The notes: generated by a model from the sequence alone, not told the origin. A DNA stretch of 64,000 nucleotides from Pycnopodia helianthoides (GCA_032158295.1 JASTWB010000057.1:22764-86763); one strand, 5' to 3'; numbered from the stretch's first letter, positions 22,995-34,264 are shown. Translations and numbers: made by a program.

Positions 22995-24960
22995 TCAACA
23001 TGCCGTCAACACCTCCAATATAAATTTAAAATCGACAAAAGAGGCATAGAACTGTAAAGTATGGGCTAAAGGAGAATATACATTGGTTTGAGGTTACATT
23101 TCTTTTATGAAAATTTTGTTCACGCCAAAAATTTTATCTCTAAGCAGCATAGCTGTTGGCCGCCATCTTGCCTTCTCACTGAGCTTTGACTGTACTATTC
23201 ATGTATGGGTGTGCAGGTAATGCAATTATCATACCAACAGAGTCCTGATTCTTTGGGGCCCGTATAAAACATATTGCACTGGCTAGCTTAATCCATCCAG
23301 GTAGGAATCGTTTGCCAGATTCAAACTGCCCTCTATTGGTGTTTTGTGTAATATTATTGCCCCTTTCGCGTAATGATATGGTCTGCACTGCTGATTTCGA
23401 AAGCTGTGCGTAGAGAAAATTTCCGTGAACTGAAAATGGCTATTTTCAGACGTCTTAAACCTCCTGTTGTTAAGTCAAATGTCGTTTTGACCAGTATTTA
23501 AGGTTCTATACCACTTCTGTTGAATTAGAACGTGTTTTGGGTGTAGTTTTGTGTTGAAGGTATTTAGTAGGACCGCAGTAATTACTTATATCATGATTAA
23601 CCAAGCTAAAATAAGCCCAAAACTTTATCATCAGACAACAAGTTGTGTCTTGAAGTTATGGCTATTAGAAGGCCTAATAAACGTACAAAATACATACAAA
23701 TACAGTACCCTCAGGTACAAACTAAATCTTAATTGCAAAACTTTATCACAAGACAACAGGTTGTGTCTTTAAGTTTATGCAGGTAAATCACAATTCACTA
23801 AATATACACATGGTAAATAATAGATATAATAGACTTAATATAATTTTTGACAATATTTAGAACCAGTCCAAAGCGTGAGGACTGAACTTATAGCACAACT
23901 TACCACAATACATCAGCTGAGACAGTTGGTGGTAATTGTCATGACTATTTTATAAGTTCTTATCAAGAATACAAATGCAGAGAATATAAAGATTGGGTTC
24001 TTCTCAAATATCAGAAGACAGCCAATAAAGAAATCAAAAGTTATAACAAATCTTTCAGAGAACTAAAAAATGCGTTGATAAAATGAATTAAACACTATCT
24101 CTGAACTCAAGAATCATAAATAAATCTTAACTTTAAGGAAAACCTTGCTCAGTCCTCAGTTTAAAGTTATTCACAAATACAAATTAAACTCACCTAAAAT
24201 AGAGAGCCAACACTCATAGAGTAGAAGTTGTCTTGGAGAAAGAGTTCTTGAAGAAATTTAGGAGCTATGCGCAGAATTAGAAGGACATCCAGCTCAATCC
24301 ATGACAAATGGTGGAGTGCTTGGTCTGACCATCATTTTGGGCCAAGCCAGCACTCTGACCATGCTCAGTCAAGATTCGACTGGATCCTCAGTGGACAATT
24401 TTTAAAAGGTCATTCATGGCTCTAGAGTCGATTGGTGCATTTAGAAACAGGAGGAGTGAAGGAAAGGCAAATCCTTGCGGCTTCACAGCTTGGGGATTTG
24501 GTCATGGATTAAGGAGCAAAAGCACTGCTTAATCCAAGGAAGGCTTTTGTGGGTCTACACACCCTTAATTAAAACAGAGATAAACAAGAAGATTAAAAAT
24601 GCCTGAATAGACAGTAGGTGAAGATCAAAAGAAACAGCTGGTAACCACAGGTAAACAAATGGTCACCATGGCTAGAAGGAACACACAGTGGAATAAACAC
24701 AAAAGTACATGTGCAATACTAAACAGTAAATCAAAAATATACAATGTAATATAAAACATTATTTGTAAAGTAAAATACACTCCTAACCTAAGACCAAAAT
24801 GTGGTCAGGGTTACATAAGCAACAATTGTTTTTTTGGATCTTCAAATACTATTGTGACAGTATGCCTATGTCAGAGAAAAGTATTTCTCTGGAGGGTTGA
24901 TACCAGTAAGAACTATATCATCAGTGCGCCTTTCAGATTGAAACAATTTAAATTTTTGTT
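22995..24960. other. no gene recognised
   Basis: About 2 kb of AT-rich sequence. Around 23160 there is a GCCGCCATCTTG motif (YY1-like) followed by a possible donor 'tgtgcaggtaatgc'. That is compatible with a promoter or first exon but is unsupported by anything else. 'aaaactttatcatcagacaacaagttgtgtctt' style segments at about 23620 and 23740 are a short local duplication. Confidence 0.4.
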
Positions 24961-24967
24961 TGAATGC

Positions 24968-25165
24968 TTAAAGGCAGTGGATACTTTTGGTAATTACTCA
25001 AGAAATACATTACCTTAAAACCTTACTTGGTAAGGAGCACCTGAGAGCTGCTGATAGTAAAAAACATTGTGAGAAAGAGGCAATTTTCAGGCATTTGAAA
25101 GCACACAATTCTATAAAACAAGGGTGTGTTTTTTTCTTCATTGTTTTCTTGCAACTTCTTCACCA
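24968..25165. mobile_element. truncated TTAA-family MITE
   Basis: It starts TTAAAGGCAGTGGATAC and follows the intact element at 48854 through 'accttacttggta', 'aacattgtgagaaa' and 'gaaagcacacaattcta'. It breaks off at about 25160 against a LINE fragment. Confidence 0.78.
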
Positions 25166-25350
25166 AACTCCTTCCCATTCCATGCCCACGCCAATCGTGG
25201 GGGACCCAATCCATCTCACACTCTGGCCCATTACTATGGAATGAACTCCCTTCCACAAGTCACTACAGACCAGCTTCATTTGAAAACCTATTTGTGTGTT
25301 TAAATTGTCTTCTTTTCAGACAGACAGGGGGCATTACAAATGGCCACTAT
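25165..25350 (+). pseudogene. LINE C-terminal fragment
   Basis: The plus-strand translation contains SWGTQSISHSGPLLWNELPS and YRPASFENLF. This is the common animal LINE C-terminal signature (S-x-x-x-P-x-L-W-N-x-L-P followed by an F-x-x-x-L tail). It is followed by 'attattattattatga', a typical LINE 3' simple repeat. The element is strongly 5'-truncated. Confidence 0.75.
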
Positions 25351-25594
25351 TATTATTATTATGACCTAAATGACTTCAGATCTGGTGTAGAGCAAACGCC
25401 CTCATCAGGAAGCAGGTTCCACTCAGGAGTACAGAGATATTTTCTGTGATTTTTAAAGGAGACAAGCCCTGCATTAGACTGGTCCCTTGTCTTTATCTGC
25501 AAGGATAAAGACAGGTACTGGTCTACAGGCCCAATGATTTTATTGGATACAACGATTTTATTGGATAAACGTGCAGTGTCGAAGCTTTCCATAT

Positions 25595-26120
25595 ATCGTC
25601 ACCATTTTCATGAAGAGCCACCTATCTTTTATTGACAAATTATTGACTATTACAGGAAGGGACCTTTATCTTAATAAATGAATTTTATGTTTTCACGAAC
25701 AGCCATCGGCCCCGAAAGCGCATTGCATTACATTGTAACAGAATAGCGTAAAATGTGGCAAAAGTTGTTTTTCACGTTTCACGAACAGCCACCTATCTTC
25801 GCGTGCACGTGATCACGTGACAGGCGCGCCCCTTTCCTATGTTTGATACGTTATCCAGTGAGGTGTTTAAGTAGGTCATCTCACTTTTTAGTTTTCACAA
25901 AGAGCCACGTATCTTTGACTAATTACTATGGCAATTAGCCAATATATATAAAAAAATTAGTTAGTCAATGTAGAGGTTATACTTATAATCATATGATAGG
26001 TTTAACTGCAAACCGTGGCTTTAGTATTCAGATTTTGCAGTTTTAAGCCAAGCATAGCGTAAAATGTAAATCTCAAATAAGCGTTTGGACATAAGTGGCT
26101 CTTCGTGAAACAGTGACGAT
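25595..26120. mobile_element. MITE with ATCGTCAC ends and repeated 'cacgaacagccac' motifs
   Basis: The left end atcgtcaccattttcatgaa (25595) leads into 'gagccacctatctt'. The right end is its inverted counterpart, 'aagtggctcttcgtgaaacagtgacgat', ending at 26120. The interior repeats 'tttcacgaacagccacctatctt' (about 25778) and related strings near 25690 and 25893. Related 'cacaaagtgcc' strings occur at 19018-19215. No gene inside. Confidence 0.7.
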
Positions 26121-26260
26121 ATCTCTGCTATGATTGGTCTGAGGTGATATAGTTTGTCAGCTTGCACTTTCTATCGTCTGCATGCAGCATGTGCTTCATT
26201 TTTGCACATCATGTAATGTTGTTTTATTCACTATGTAATAGTACTAACACATTTATAATT

Positions 26261-26429
26261 CTTATTCTTAGCTTCAGTGGTTGTTAAATTGTGTTTCTTC
26301 TTACCTAGTTAAAGATGCATGGTTCCTGTTGTGGTTACACTCAGTGACCCAGTGTGTATTACTTTTGTGAAACAGCTTTGGTTCATACATGTGTTCAGTG
26401 CAATAACACATTTAATTCAGCTCAGAGGA
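26261..26429. repeat. left inverted terminal repeat of the retrotransposon
   Basis: It matches 30611-30775 in reverse complement with few differences. One is a small indel in 'ttcatacatgtgttcagtg' versus 'ttcatgtgttcagtg'. Confidence 0.88.
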
Positions 26430-26469
26430 TTGTAACAAAATAATTTGTATTGCCTACTTGTGCCAATGG

Positions 26470-26830
26470 TTGGGGTTGGCCTACATTGATGCTATGCACA
26501 GTTCCTATGGAGAACATTTAAACACACAAAATCCCTTTGACAATTTTGTCAATTCCATTGACAATTTAACACACAACAATCCCATTGACAATTTTGTGCC
26601 AAAACAAGGATCCAAGCTCAGGATCTGTCAGCCAATCAGATTTTGGTATGTTGACCTACATTGATGCATAGTTCTTATGGAGAACATAACACATAAAATT
26701 CCATTGACAATTTTGTGGCAAAAAAGGATCCAAGAACCAGTGCTGTTAACCAATCAGGTCCTGGTATTTTGACCAATCAGGGTTCAGTGAGAGTTTGTTC
26801 TGATTGGCTCTTTTGATAGCAAATTGGAGG
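26470..26830. repeat. two-copy ~170-bp direct repeat with clustered CCAAT motifs
   Basis: The segment 'cctacattgatgc..' to 'attttgtgccaaaacaaggatccaa' (about 26478-26625) recurs, diverged, at about 26655-26740. Four CCAATCAG/CTGATTGG motifs lie at about 26630, 26749, 26772 and 26802. It lies inside the retrotransposon next to its left terminal repeat. Whether the CCAAT cluster is a promoter cannot be told from sequence alone. Confidence 0.55.
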
Positions 26831-27927
26831 AAGGTTTCAACTTGTATCAATCAGCATCTTATCCTAGGTTTTTTCTGTTCTTGAGGAAAAAATTGTCACA
26901 CTTTGTCACAGCTATTCATGGAGGTCACATCTATGTGAGCTCCATCATAATTTATGTACATATACGTGAGAACTGACAGCGAATCTCACGAGAAATGATA
27001 GCAAGGTCAAAGGTACATCTGGCAACGTCCGGTTAAGCTGTTATCTGGGCCCGATTTCATAGCGCTGCTTAACGGTAAGCAAATTTTTGTGCTAACTGTA
27101 TTAGTAGCAGAACAATTTGTTAAAGCATAAGCGTATTTCACAGGTTAGTAAGAAAATAAGGTCATCTAATTCTTCGACTAATTGACAAGGGAGACAGGTT
27201 AATTATGTTTCGTGACTAAATGCCACAGCTTGAATTTATTCTTGATTCAGCCAGAAACAATTTCTTTATATACCGGATACCAATACTTTGTATTCAGGGC
27301 AAACCAGCAAATAACTTCAAGACAATAAAGTGGGGCACACCAGACCCCCTGGCCACACCAGACCCAGCCACAAATTGGGCACACCAGACCCATTTGAAAG
27401 TTGGGCACACCACCCAATTTATCAAACACATGAGTAGAAACTTGACTAAAATTGTCAAACTACATGAAATTGCTGAGCAAACCAAACCCAGCCATTTGAG
27501 GCCATGTAGGCCTACAGTTACACACACACGTAAACCTACGTGTGTATAAAGACTTTGGGCAGACCATGCCAACAAAATATCGAATGAAGAAATTCTTTCA
27601 ATATCAATTCAAGAAGCCTGTAATGATAAAGCACAATAATACAATTGTTTACACAATAAACCAGAAAGGCCCACCGCTTATACATACGATCGGAATGACC
27701 CCTGGTAAACATCACAGGGCGCCAAAGCCTATTAAATGTAAACTTAGTTGCCTGACAAGTACATGTATTTAATACCTACAATTAAAATTAGGTAAAATTA
27801 CCTAAACAAATGACTGTTATGATACAACCATCAAAATTGATCCTGTGTCTGACAAATTTCCCGCCCCAAAAATGCCAAACGCGCAAAGCGCGGCCCAAGG
27901 GAAAGACCAGCCACAAAAGCCAAAACA

Positions 27928-28470
27928 CTAACCCATCAAAGACCGTATGCAAGACACCAAATTGGACCTAAACAGATAGTTCCCTTCAGGAGACAAGTGT
28001 ACCCCATCAAACCTGTAAAGGAAGGTTGCCGTCTAATGAAACTGTGGTGGTGCAGAACATGACCCCCCCCCCACTTATGACATCTTGCTCCGACCCATTT
28101 ATTAATTGAGCGTCGCTTCCTTTCCAGAGATGCTTGTGGCCCTGCCCCAAAATAAAACACCCTAGGTAAAATGTCTGACCAAACTATTGTTGCCCCAGGG
28201 AACTGCATTTTGCATTCTGACAGAAATAAAACAATACGCTGTCGCAAACCGAAGGAATCCATTGGAACCAAATCATTGGTTCCAATATGTACAGAGATAA
28301 TAGACGGAGGCACACCATTTATTCCTGCTACCAGTTGAGGAAAATCATTGATTGATGCCCCACCCCGACCTTTCCAATGATTGGAATTGCAAGGTCAAGT
28401 GACTGCTTAGCCCACTTCACAAGCGAATCACCAATGATCCAGATGGGACCTACAGTCAGTAAAATAAGGG
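27928..28470 (-). pseudogene. SGNH/GDSL-type hydrolase domain of the retrotransposon
   Basis: SGNH hydrolases are Ser-His esterases/lipases with conserved blocks. Here block I is PIWIIGDSLVKW (near 28440, nucleophile Ser in GDS), block III is VHIGTNDLV (near 28290) and block V is RFDGVHLSPEGN (near 27990, with the catalytic Asp-x-x-His). All three blocks survive in order and at normal spacing, but in different reading frames, so at least two frameshifts separate them. The domain starts just after the recombinase stop at 28495 and ends at a TAG at 27928. Its role in retrotransposons is unknown to me; membrane or lipid hydrolysis has been speculated. Confidence 0.75.
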
Positions 28471-28494
28471 AGTGAAATAAAAAAGATTGTGACT

Positions 28495-29439
28495 CTAAAC
28501 CCCTGGCATAACTGAAGCCTGTACAGGTCGGATATATAAAAAAACTGAATCGGAACGCCATCGACCCATGTGCTGTATGTTATCCTTTGACACCCCTAAG
28601 TCAAATGCTGCAGTGGCTGCACCAATGCGGAAAGAATGGGCCCGGTAATCTAACCCTTGAAGCCCACAAAGTGAGAGTAGCCCCTTCAGTAGTGTATTAA
28701 TTAAACTGATATCATGACAATGGCTTCCGTCAAAGTGGCAAAACAAAGGGCCTTGCCCCGGTGGGCGAACGTGAATAAAATTCTGTAAAGCTTTGACTGG
28801 GCACAATGCCTCATTCTGTGAGCCAGCTAAACGAATTCTCTGAGCCGGGCGGACTGATTAGTTTTGGACTGACGAAAGGAAGTCAAAACTGATACCTGTA
28901 ATGTATTAAGATTACAAAATGCAATGTCAGAAACCTGCAAGAGGGAGGCTTGGACCTCTTTTGTTGTATGTGCCGTAAATTCCCCAATCCTCATGAAGCC
29001 AAAAAATGCACATAGCAACACTGCCCTGAACATTGAACATTCGTACTGGGATGAACAAACATTGGGTAAGGCATCCAACATTTGAGCAAAAATTTTCAGG
29101 GGTTATTGGCATTCTACCATCAGTTGTCGGATGGTCCCTCTTACAACCTTCAAGTAGCTTGGACACCAAAAAGTCCCTAGTAGGATCTGGCCAACTATGG
29201 ATTTTGTGAAAGTAACTTATCCCAGCCACATATGTAGCAATAGTCGTTGAGGCTAATTGCCGTAGTGATAACCAAGCGATAAACTCCCTGATATCATGTG
29301 ATAAAACTGGCAAAACCGTTCCTAACCGCCAACCCTTAAACTTGCAAAATGCATTAATGCCCGAAGTATATATATATGCCTTTCGCGTATTCTTTGTTAT
29401 TGATAATGCCAGCAAGCGATCCATCTCACCTTTTACCAC
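28495..29439 (-). pseudogene. tyrosine recombinase (integrase) of the retrotransposon
   Basis: The N-terminal SAM-like part includes STTIATYVAGISYFHKIHSW. The catalytic part has the first Arg in FFGFMRIGEFT, the H-x-x-R pair in AHSFRIGAATAAFDLG, and the nucleophile Tyr in MGRWRSDSVFLYIRP. All four signature residues of the family (R, H, R, Y) are therefore visible. The coding region is split over three frames (29439-28927, 29081-28827, 28806-28495), i.e. frameshifts near 29100 and 28815, so no active enzyme is made. It would integrate the cDNA circle without a target duplication. Confidence 0.85.
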
Positions 29440-29479
29440 ACTTGTGGAAGTACAGGTAGAGGCGTCATGGTTGTCTCTG

Positions 29480-30192
29480 CCCGGGGGGCTACCGTGAAAA
29501 AACGATTCATCTGAAAACGGGACAAGGCATCAGCTTTACCATTATGCTTGCCTGGCACATGTATAGCCTTAAATAACAGATTAAAATTAAAGCACAAATA
29601 TACTCAACAGATGCATGACATGTGGGCAGCGAGATGATTGTTTATTCACTATATGTACAACTGCAGAGTTAACAGTAAAAAAATCGTACTTTGCGGTTTT
29701 TCAGGAGATGACCTCAACTCTTGACACCAATTGATAAAATTCCAAAATTGCAATGGAAGATGGACTACTAATAATATCCAAAGACCATCTACCCTTTACC
29801 CATTTTCCTTGAAAGTAGGCTCCAAAGCCAATGCTTGCTGCTGCATCAGTAAACAACTCTAAAGAGTCATTTGTATCCCACTCATGGCCAATAAAGGCAG
29901 CCACCCCATTAAAGTGTGACAAAAATTCTAACCACATGAGCAAATCAAGACGTGCCCCTTGTGATATACGCACTTTATGGTGGGGCCGTGTAAGCCCACA
30001 GGTAAGGGCAACAAGACGGCCTAGAAAGGCTCTGTCAGGGGCAGTTGCTTTACATAGGAAATTTAATGAGCCCACCAAGGACTGAACTTCGACTAGTGAC
30101 ATTTTAGTTTTACACAATGCCTGGTACCGTTCGTGTTGACCGTAAGTTGACAGTTTTTTTTTAGGACCCTTACTGAGCTGGTCTTGAGACAA
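29480..30192 (-). pseudogene. RNase H / RT connection region of the retrotransposon
   Basis: 30120-29700 has the DIRS-type RT tail (VEVQSLVGSLNFLCKATAPD, RAFLGRLVALT) followed by RNase H: SLELFTDAAASIGFGAYFQG (first catalytic Asp) and AILEFYQL (Glu). After a frame break, 29690-29490 continues with NSAVVHIVNKQSSRCP and HVPGKHNGKADALSRFQ, the last being the usual end of the RNase H domain. The Asp normally preceding N-S-A-V-V reads Val here. In-frame stops lie between these parts. Confidence 0.8.
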
Positions 30193-30306
30193 ACAACATT
30201 TTTTAATATACTACATGTAAGAACAGTTTCCCCTGTATTGAATTTATCTTGTATACATGATGTGTTGAGAAATTGGTTTAACTTGAGGAATTTCTCACCA
30301 AATATT

Positions 30307-30606
30307 TCAGATGGTAAGTTCCCAAGCACTGGAAAACATCCCTCCCCAACGGAATGGGGGAGGTAAAACTTGAATGCTCTGTTTCAAGCCCCTGAAGGGA
30401 CAGGGTGTACCACCGTCCCCCTGCTGGTCGACATCGACTGAGAACTCAGCGTCATCCTCTGCGACAACCTCGTCAGAGGGCCCAACATCACCCTCTTCGC
30501 CCAGCCAAGCCTCACCCCTGCCTCTGGAAGGAATCAGAGTTACCACGACTGTGGATAGATTCCGGCAGGGTCAATTTACCTCGACCACCACGAGTGCAGA
30601 AGTGCA
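30307..30606 (-). pseudogene. gag-like region of the retrotransposon
   Basis: The frame 30546-30307 has AEDDAEFSVDVDQQGDGGTP, an acidic low-complexity stretch nearly identical to that at 22557-22826. It lies directly downstream of the terminal repeat. No zinc knuckle is visible. A second frame (30329-30093) covers the following sequence up to the junction with the RNase H region, where 'gttgaccg/gttgacag' strings appear. Confidence 0.55.
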
Positions 30607-30610
30607 GAAT

Positions 30611-30775
30611 TCTTCTGAGCTGAATTAAATGTGTTATTGCACTGAACACATGAACCAAAGCTGTTTCACAAAAGTAATACACACTGGGTCACTGAGTGTA
30701 ACCACAACAGAAACCATGCATCTTTAACTAGGTAAGAAGAAACACAATTTAACAACCACTGAAGCTAAGAATAAG
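30611..30775. repeat. right inverted terminal repeat of the retrotransposon
   Basis: Reverse complement of 26261-26429. On the element's coding (minus) strand it is the 5' terminus and leads directly into the gag-like frame. Confidence 0.88.
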
Positions 30776-31035
30776 GCATTTGATCACTGAATGATAAAAT
30801 GTGTTGCGCATACACCATGTATTTGCATTGTTACGTCATTCATTTTCGGGCAGTAAGCTGAGCACCGGAAGGATAGCATGCCTTTTCGTGTGCTTATGGT
30901 TATAGCAGTGTCCGTAAGCACAAGAATCGGCCGTTAAGCAGCACTTTGAAATTTGGCCCTGGCATTACTCACGAGCATCAAAGTTTGACAACAGATGTTT
31001 AGGCTAGCCCTGTGTCTGCCTCCTACCTATAACCC

Positions 31036-31239
31036 TAGACCCAGTTACTGGGGTGCTGTACTCCTTTTTCAAAATTTTGACTTTTATCGGTCGTACTAGC
31101 GCCCCAGAAACTTATTGTACGTAACTACATCAATCTTCATTTTACCGGGTGCCCTGCCCCAACCGTGTGGTTTCAAGGTTGAGGGGTTAAACGTCAAAAT
31201 TTTCGAAAAAGGAGTACAGCGCCCCAGTAACTGGGTCTA
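31036..31239. mobile_element. MITE with TAGACCCAGTTACTGGGG ends
   Basis: The left end tagacccagttactggggtg and the reverse complement of the right end are almost identical for about 45 bp ('ctgtactcctttttc', 'aaaattttgac' included). Both ends sit on TA, which suggests a TA target duplication as in Tc1/mariner-type MITEs. The same ends occur at 51975-52534. Confidence 0.8.
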
Positions 31240-31641
31240 CTATAACCTCTAGTGACTATAGTTTACATACCACACTCAGGGTAAGTGTTTATTAACCACT
31301 TCCCTCCTTGTGTTTATCTATCACCCTAGCCCTATGATTATGAAGAATAGGGCCAATCCACTCCGTATCATTGGCCCTACTTCTACCTACCTAGGCCTAA
31401 CAGTAACACCATTGCAAACCTATTTTTTTCGACCAATGATATTTAGAAGAACTAGATCATGAAACTTACCGATGAAACTTAAAATGCCAATGTACTTCTT
31501 GTAGATAGTGGGACTGTGGAATTTGTTTTAAAAACATCACACGTTATTGGTGAGAGCATGGTGAGAGTGAACTTTTAGAATTCAACGATCTTTCCTTCCT
31601 CCATGATTATTTGCACCCTTGGCGCCTCGCAAATTTATATT

Positions 31642-31736
31642 CTGTAGCACACGTTGGCTACGGAGTCAACAGTTAAGGGATAGGGAAGAACAGCCTATCC
31701 CTTAACTGTTGACTCCATAGCCGACGTGTGCTGCAG
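31642..31736. repeat. foldback with ~43-bp arms
   Basis: The left arm from ctgtagcacacgttggctac pairs with the right arm to gtcgtgtgctgcag-like DNA ending at 31736. The centre is 'gggaagaacagcc'. Weaker pairing continues outward to the GGCGCC motifs at about 31620 and 31755. Confidence 0.85.
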
Positions 31737-32039
31737 AAAAAAAATCGCTGGCGCCTCCCCGAGTAAATCAGTCTGGTACCAAATCAATCGTAGCAATTGA
31801 TTGTATCGTTGTTCTAAAGTTATTGAGGGAGCCCGACAAAACGTAGTTTTCGAACCCAAACGCTTGTATTGGTGCTCGATCCCGTTGTACAGTAACACTG
31901 AAAAGCACCCTTTTAACGTAACTATGACAACATATGTACGCAATGAGCAAGTTGTCAAGATCGTTGGGGCTAACATATCACTTCCATCCTTGCGTTTCAA
32001 ACTTGTTTCCAAACAGTTTTAATAAAGTTCAGGGCCGTA

Positions 32040-32620
32040 GGAAGCGGTAGGGCCAGTATGGCCATGGCCCTACCAATATTTTACATTTATTTATTTTTTA
32101 TTTTAATTAATTATTTTTTCGTTTGCCCGATATCAAATTTGAATCAAGTGAAAAAAAAGAACTTTGTTTTCTCCAATTAATTCAAGGAAGAATAATTAAA
32201 TCACTTTCTGTAACACTTTCCAATATTCACTGAACTCATTTTTCATATAGAAAATCATTGAATGAGCTTTGTAAATGACATTTGATTGTTTATTGTTGCA
32301 AAAATAATTCATCCAGATTAATTAGAACTATTAATACAGAGTAAACCAATAAAAACTAACTTTAGAATTTGCTCAAAAGGTGAGGGAATTGCCAGGAATT
32401 GCGTCATATTGCACCACAGAGCATATACATACATACAGCACTTTCCCCTCCCTATTTTTTGATGGAAATATGAGTATAGAAACATTATTAGAGAGTAAAC
32501 CAATGAAAATGATTTTTACAATTTGCTCAAAAAGTGAGGGAAATGAGGCCAGGAATTACGTCATATTGACCCACAGAACATCTTGAATAAAAATTTTACT
32601 GGGGCCCTTAAGCGTGCCCT
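32040..32620. repeat. dispersed repeat relic with a 153-bp internal duplication
   Basis: 'agagtaaaccaataaaaact..tttgctcaaaaggtgaggg' at 32338 recurs at 32491. Each copy is followed by 'ggaattgcgtcatattg'-like sequence. It opens with 'gccgtaggaagcggtagggc' and ends near 'ggcccttaagcgtgccctgg'. No coding content. Confidence 0.55.
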
Positions 32621-33379
32621 GGACCCCACGCCGTAATGGCTTCGCGCTCGCATTTATCCCTAACTCCCCTTCTCAAATGGGCCTGACTAATGTTTTTGAG
32701 CTTCCTATGGGCCTGTAAAGTACCTTTTTTTGTGTTTCGTTTTCGTAATAAAAGTAATACAATAAAGATATACTTAAAATCATAAACCAATTGTATTAGT
32801 TGTTCTTTTGAGTCCATAATACAGAATTAGCTATATTTCTTCCTCCATGGCTATACGTACAAAACGTAAGATAAAACGTTTTTGAGGGGTCAAAATGTCA
32901 GGTCAAGATTTATTTATGAGGATTTTTCTAAAATACAGGGAATTGGCAGCTTGGTCAGGGAATTGGCAGCCATATATAAGGGGGTAATTCTACATGACAA
33001 TGTACATTCTACAGCACAATTTCTTGTTTCACATGATCAACCTTCTGCAATCTGTATTTATTTTACACTATAAGCCATACAACGATAATGTTCAAGCAGC
33101 TGGCAAAAGAAATTGAACATTTATTGAACACCTTATTGTATATGCGGTGCCAAAGAAACACCTTCAAATTAAAAAATATAGTGATTGATACTAGATTATG
33201 AGCATTGATAGCAATGAAATACATTTACTAAAAAGATAACCCTAAGATAATTAAACAGACCACTATGAAAGTAGCATGTTGCTATACATACATTAGTTTG
33301 ATGACATTAGTCGAGAACAGGGTGGACCACGTGAAGGTTGTCATCACCCACCCCTTAACAGATAATTGTAATCAATTAT

Positions 33380-33770
33380 AAGAGTTACTGATCCCAGTGT
33401 GCCACACAAAATGTTTAACAAGTATCATTAAATATAACTCAAAACCAGGTACATGTATTGTAATTATATATATTTTTTAAAACTTTTTAACGAGTACGCA
33501 ATCATGTTATACAAAACTGCTGCATGTTTGTTGTACCTTGTAACAAGAGTTACTGATCCCAGTGTGACACACAAAATATTTACCAGTTAAACAAAAATTC
33601 AAAATCAGATACAATAATTAAATAACCCAGCCTGTTACTGAGTACCCAAACACTTTCAAAACTGTCTTTTTGTTACAAATGAACTTAAAACTGTTGCATG
33701 TTCATCATAATACATTGTGAAAGAGTTACTATTCCCAATGTGTGACACACAAAATTATTACACTACCGCA
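33380..33770. repeat. three diverged ~170-bp direct repeats
   Basis: 'agagttactgatcccagtgt' followed by 'cacacaaaat' occurs at about 33382, 33545 and 33721. Each copy is followed by an AT-rich spacer and 'actgctgcatgtt'-type sequence. Confidence 0.7.
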
Positions 33771-34264
33771 AAACAGAGACTTGTAAACAATTAAACTATT
33801 TAGAAGAATTAAATGACAGCATGCCACAAAAGACAATAAAATTTACCGCACATGTTTAAATTATGATTCAAATTAAGTAACAAATAAAATTGAACTAAGT
33901 AATAACCAGCACTCAAGTAAACTACCTACAAGTTTGAAATCTTCATATTTGTAAGGAGTTTACTTCATTACAAATATAATAACCTTAAATTGTTTCATAT
34001 TTGTGATGCGATCAAGCTAAATGAGTCTTTTGTCGACCCTTGTCAATTTTTGTTTTTTATCTATTTGAAAGAAGGACAATCTCTGCTTTAAGGATATGAA
34101 CACCCCTGTTGATACCACCTTTGGTTCAAAAGTTATGGAAGTCTAAACACCAAGAGTTGTATAGAAATGTAGACCCCAGTCGACCTACTTTTGCCTGTTA
34201 TTCAATAATGCATTTACTGACAAACGATTCATTTGGCTTGATTGGATCACATTTACTGGGAAGT

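Larger units (their letters stand above)
26261..30775 (-). mobile_element. DIRS/Ngaro-type tyrosine-recombinase retrotransposon with inverted terminal repeats, inactive
   Basis: About 165 bp at the left (26261-26429, starting CTTATTCTTAGCTTCAGTGG) is present inverted at the right (30611-30775), outermost bases matching. No target duplication is visible at the flanks (left '..tataatt', right 'gcatttg..'), as expected for recombinase-mediated integration. On the minus strand the order is gag-like (30546-30307), RNase H (30192-29480), tyrosine recombinase (29439-28495), SGNH hydrolase (28470-27928), then about 1.5 kb non-coding. The RT catalytic core is missing, apparently lost between 30300 and 30190. 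Inverted ends are the DIRS pattern, while an SGNH hydrolase is known to me from Ngaro-like elements. The combination makes the subgroup uncertain. Confidence 0.8.

Noticed and set aside
23155..23215. First exon/promoter with a YY1-like GCCGCCATCTTG motif
   Set aside because: A single motif and a possible donor only. No downstream coding exon could be connected.
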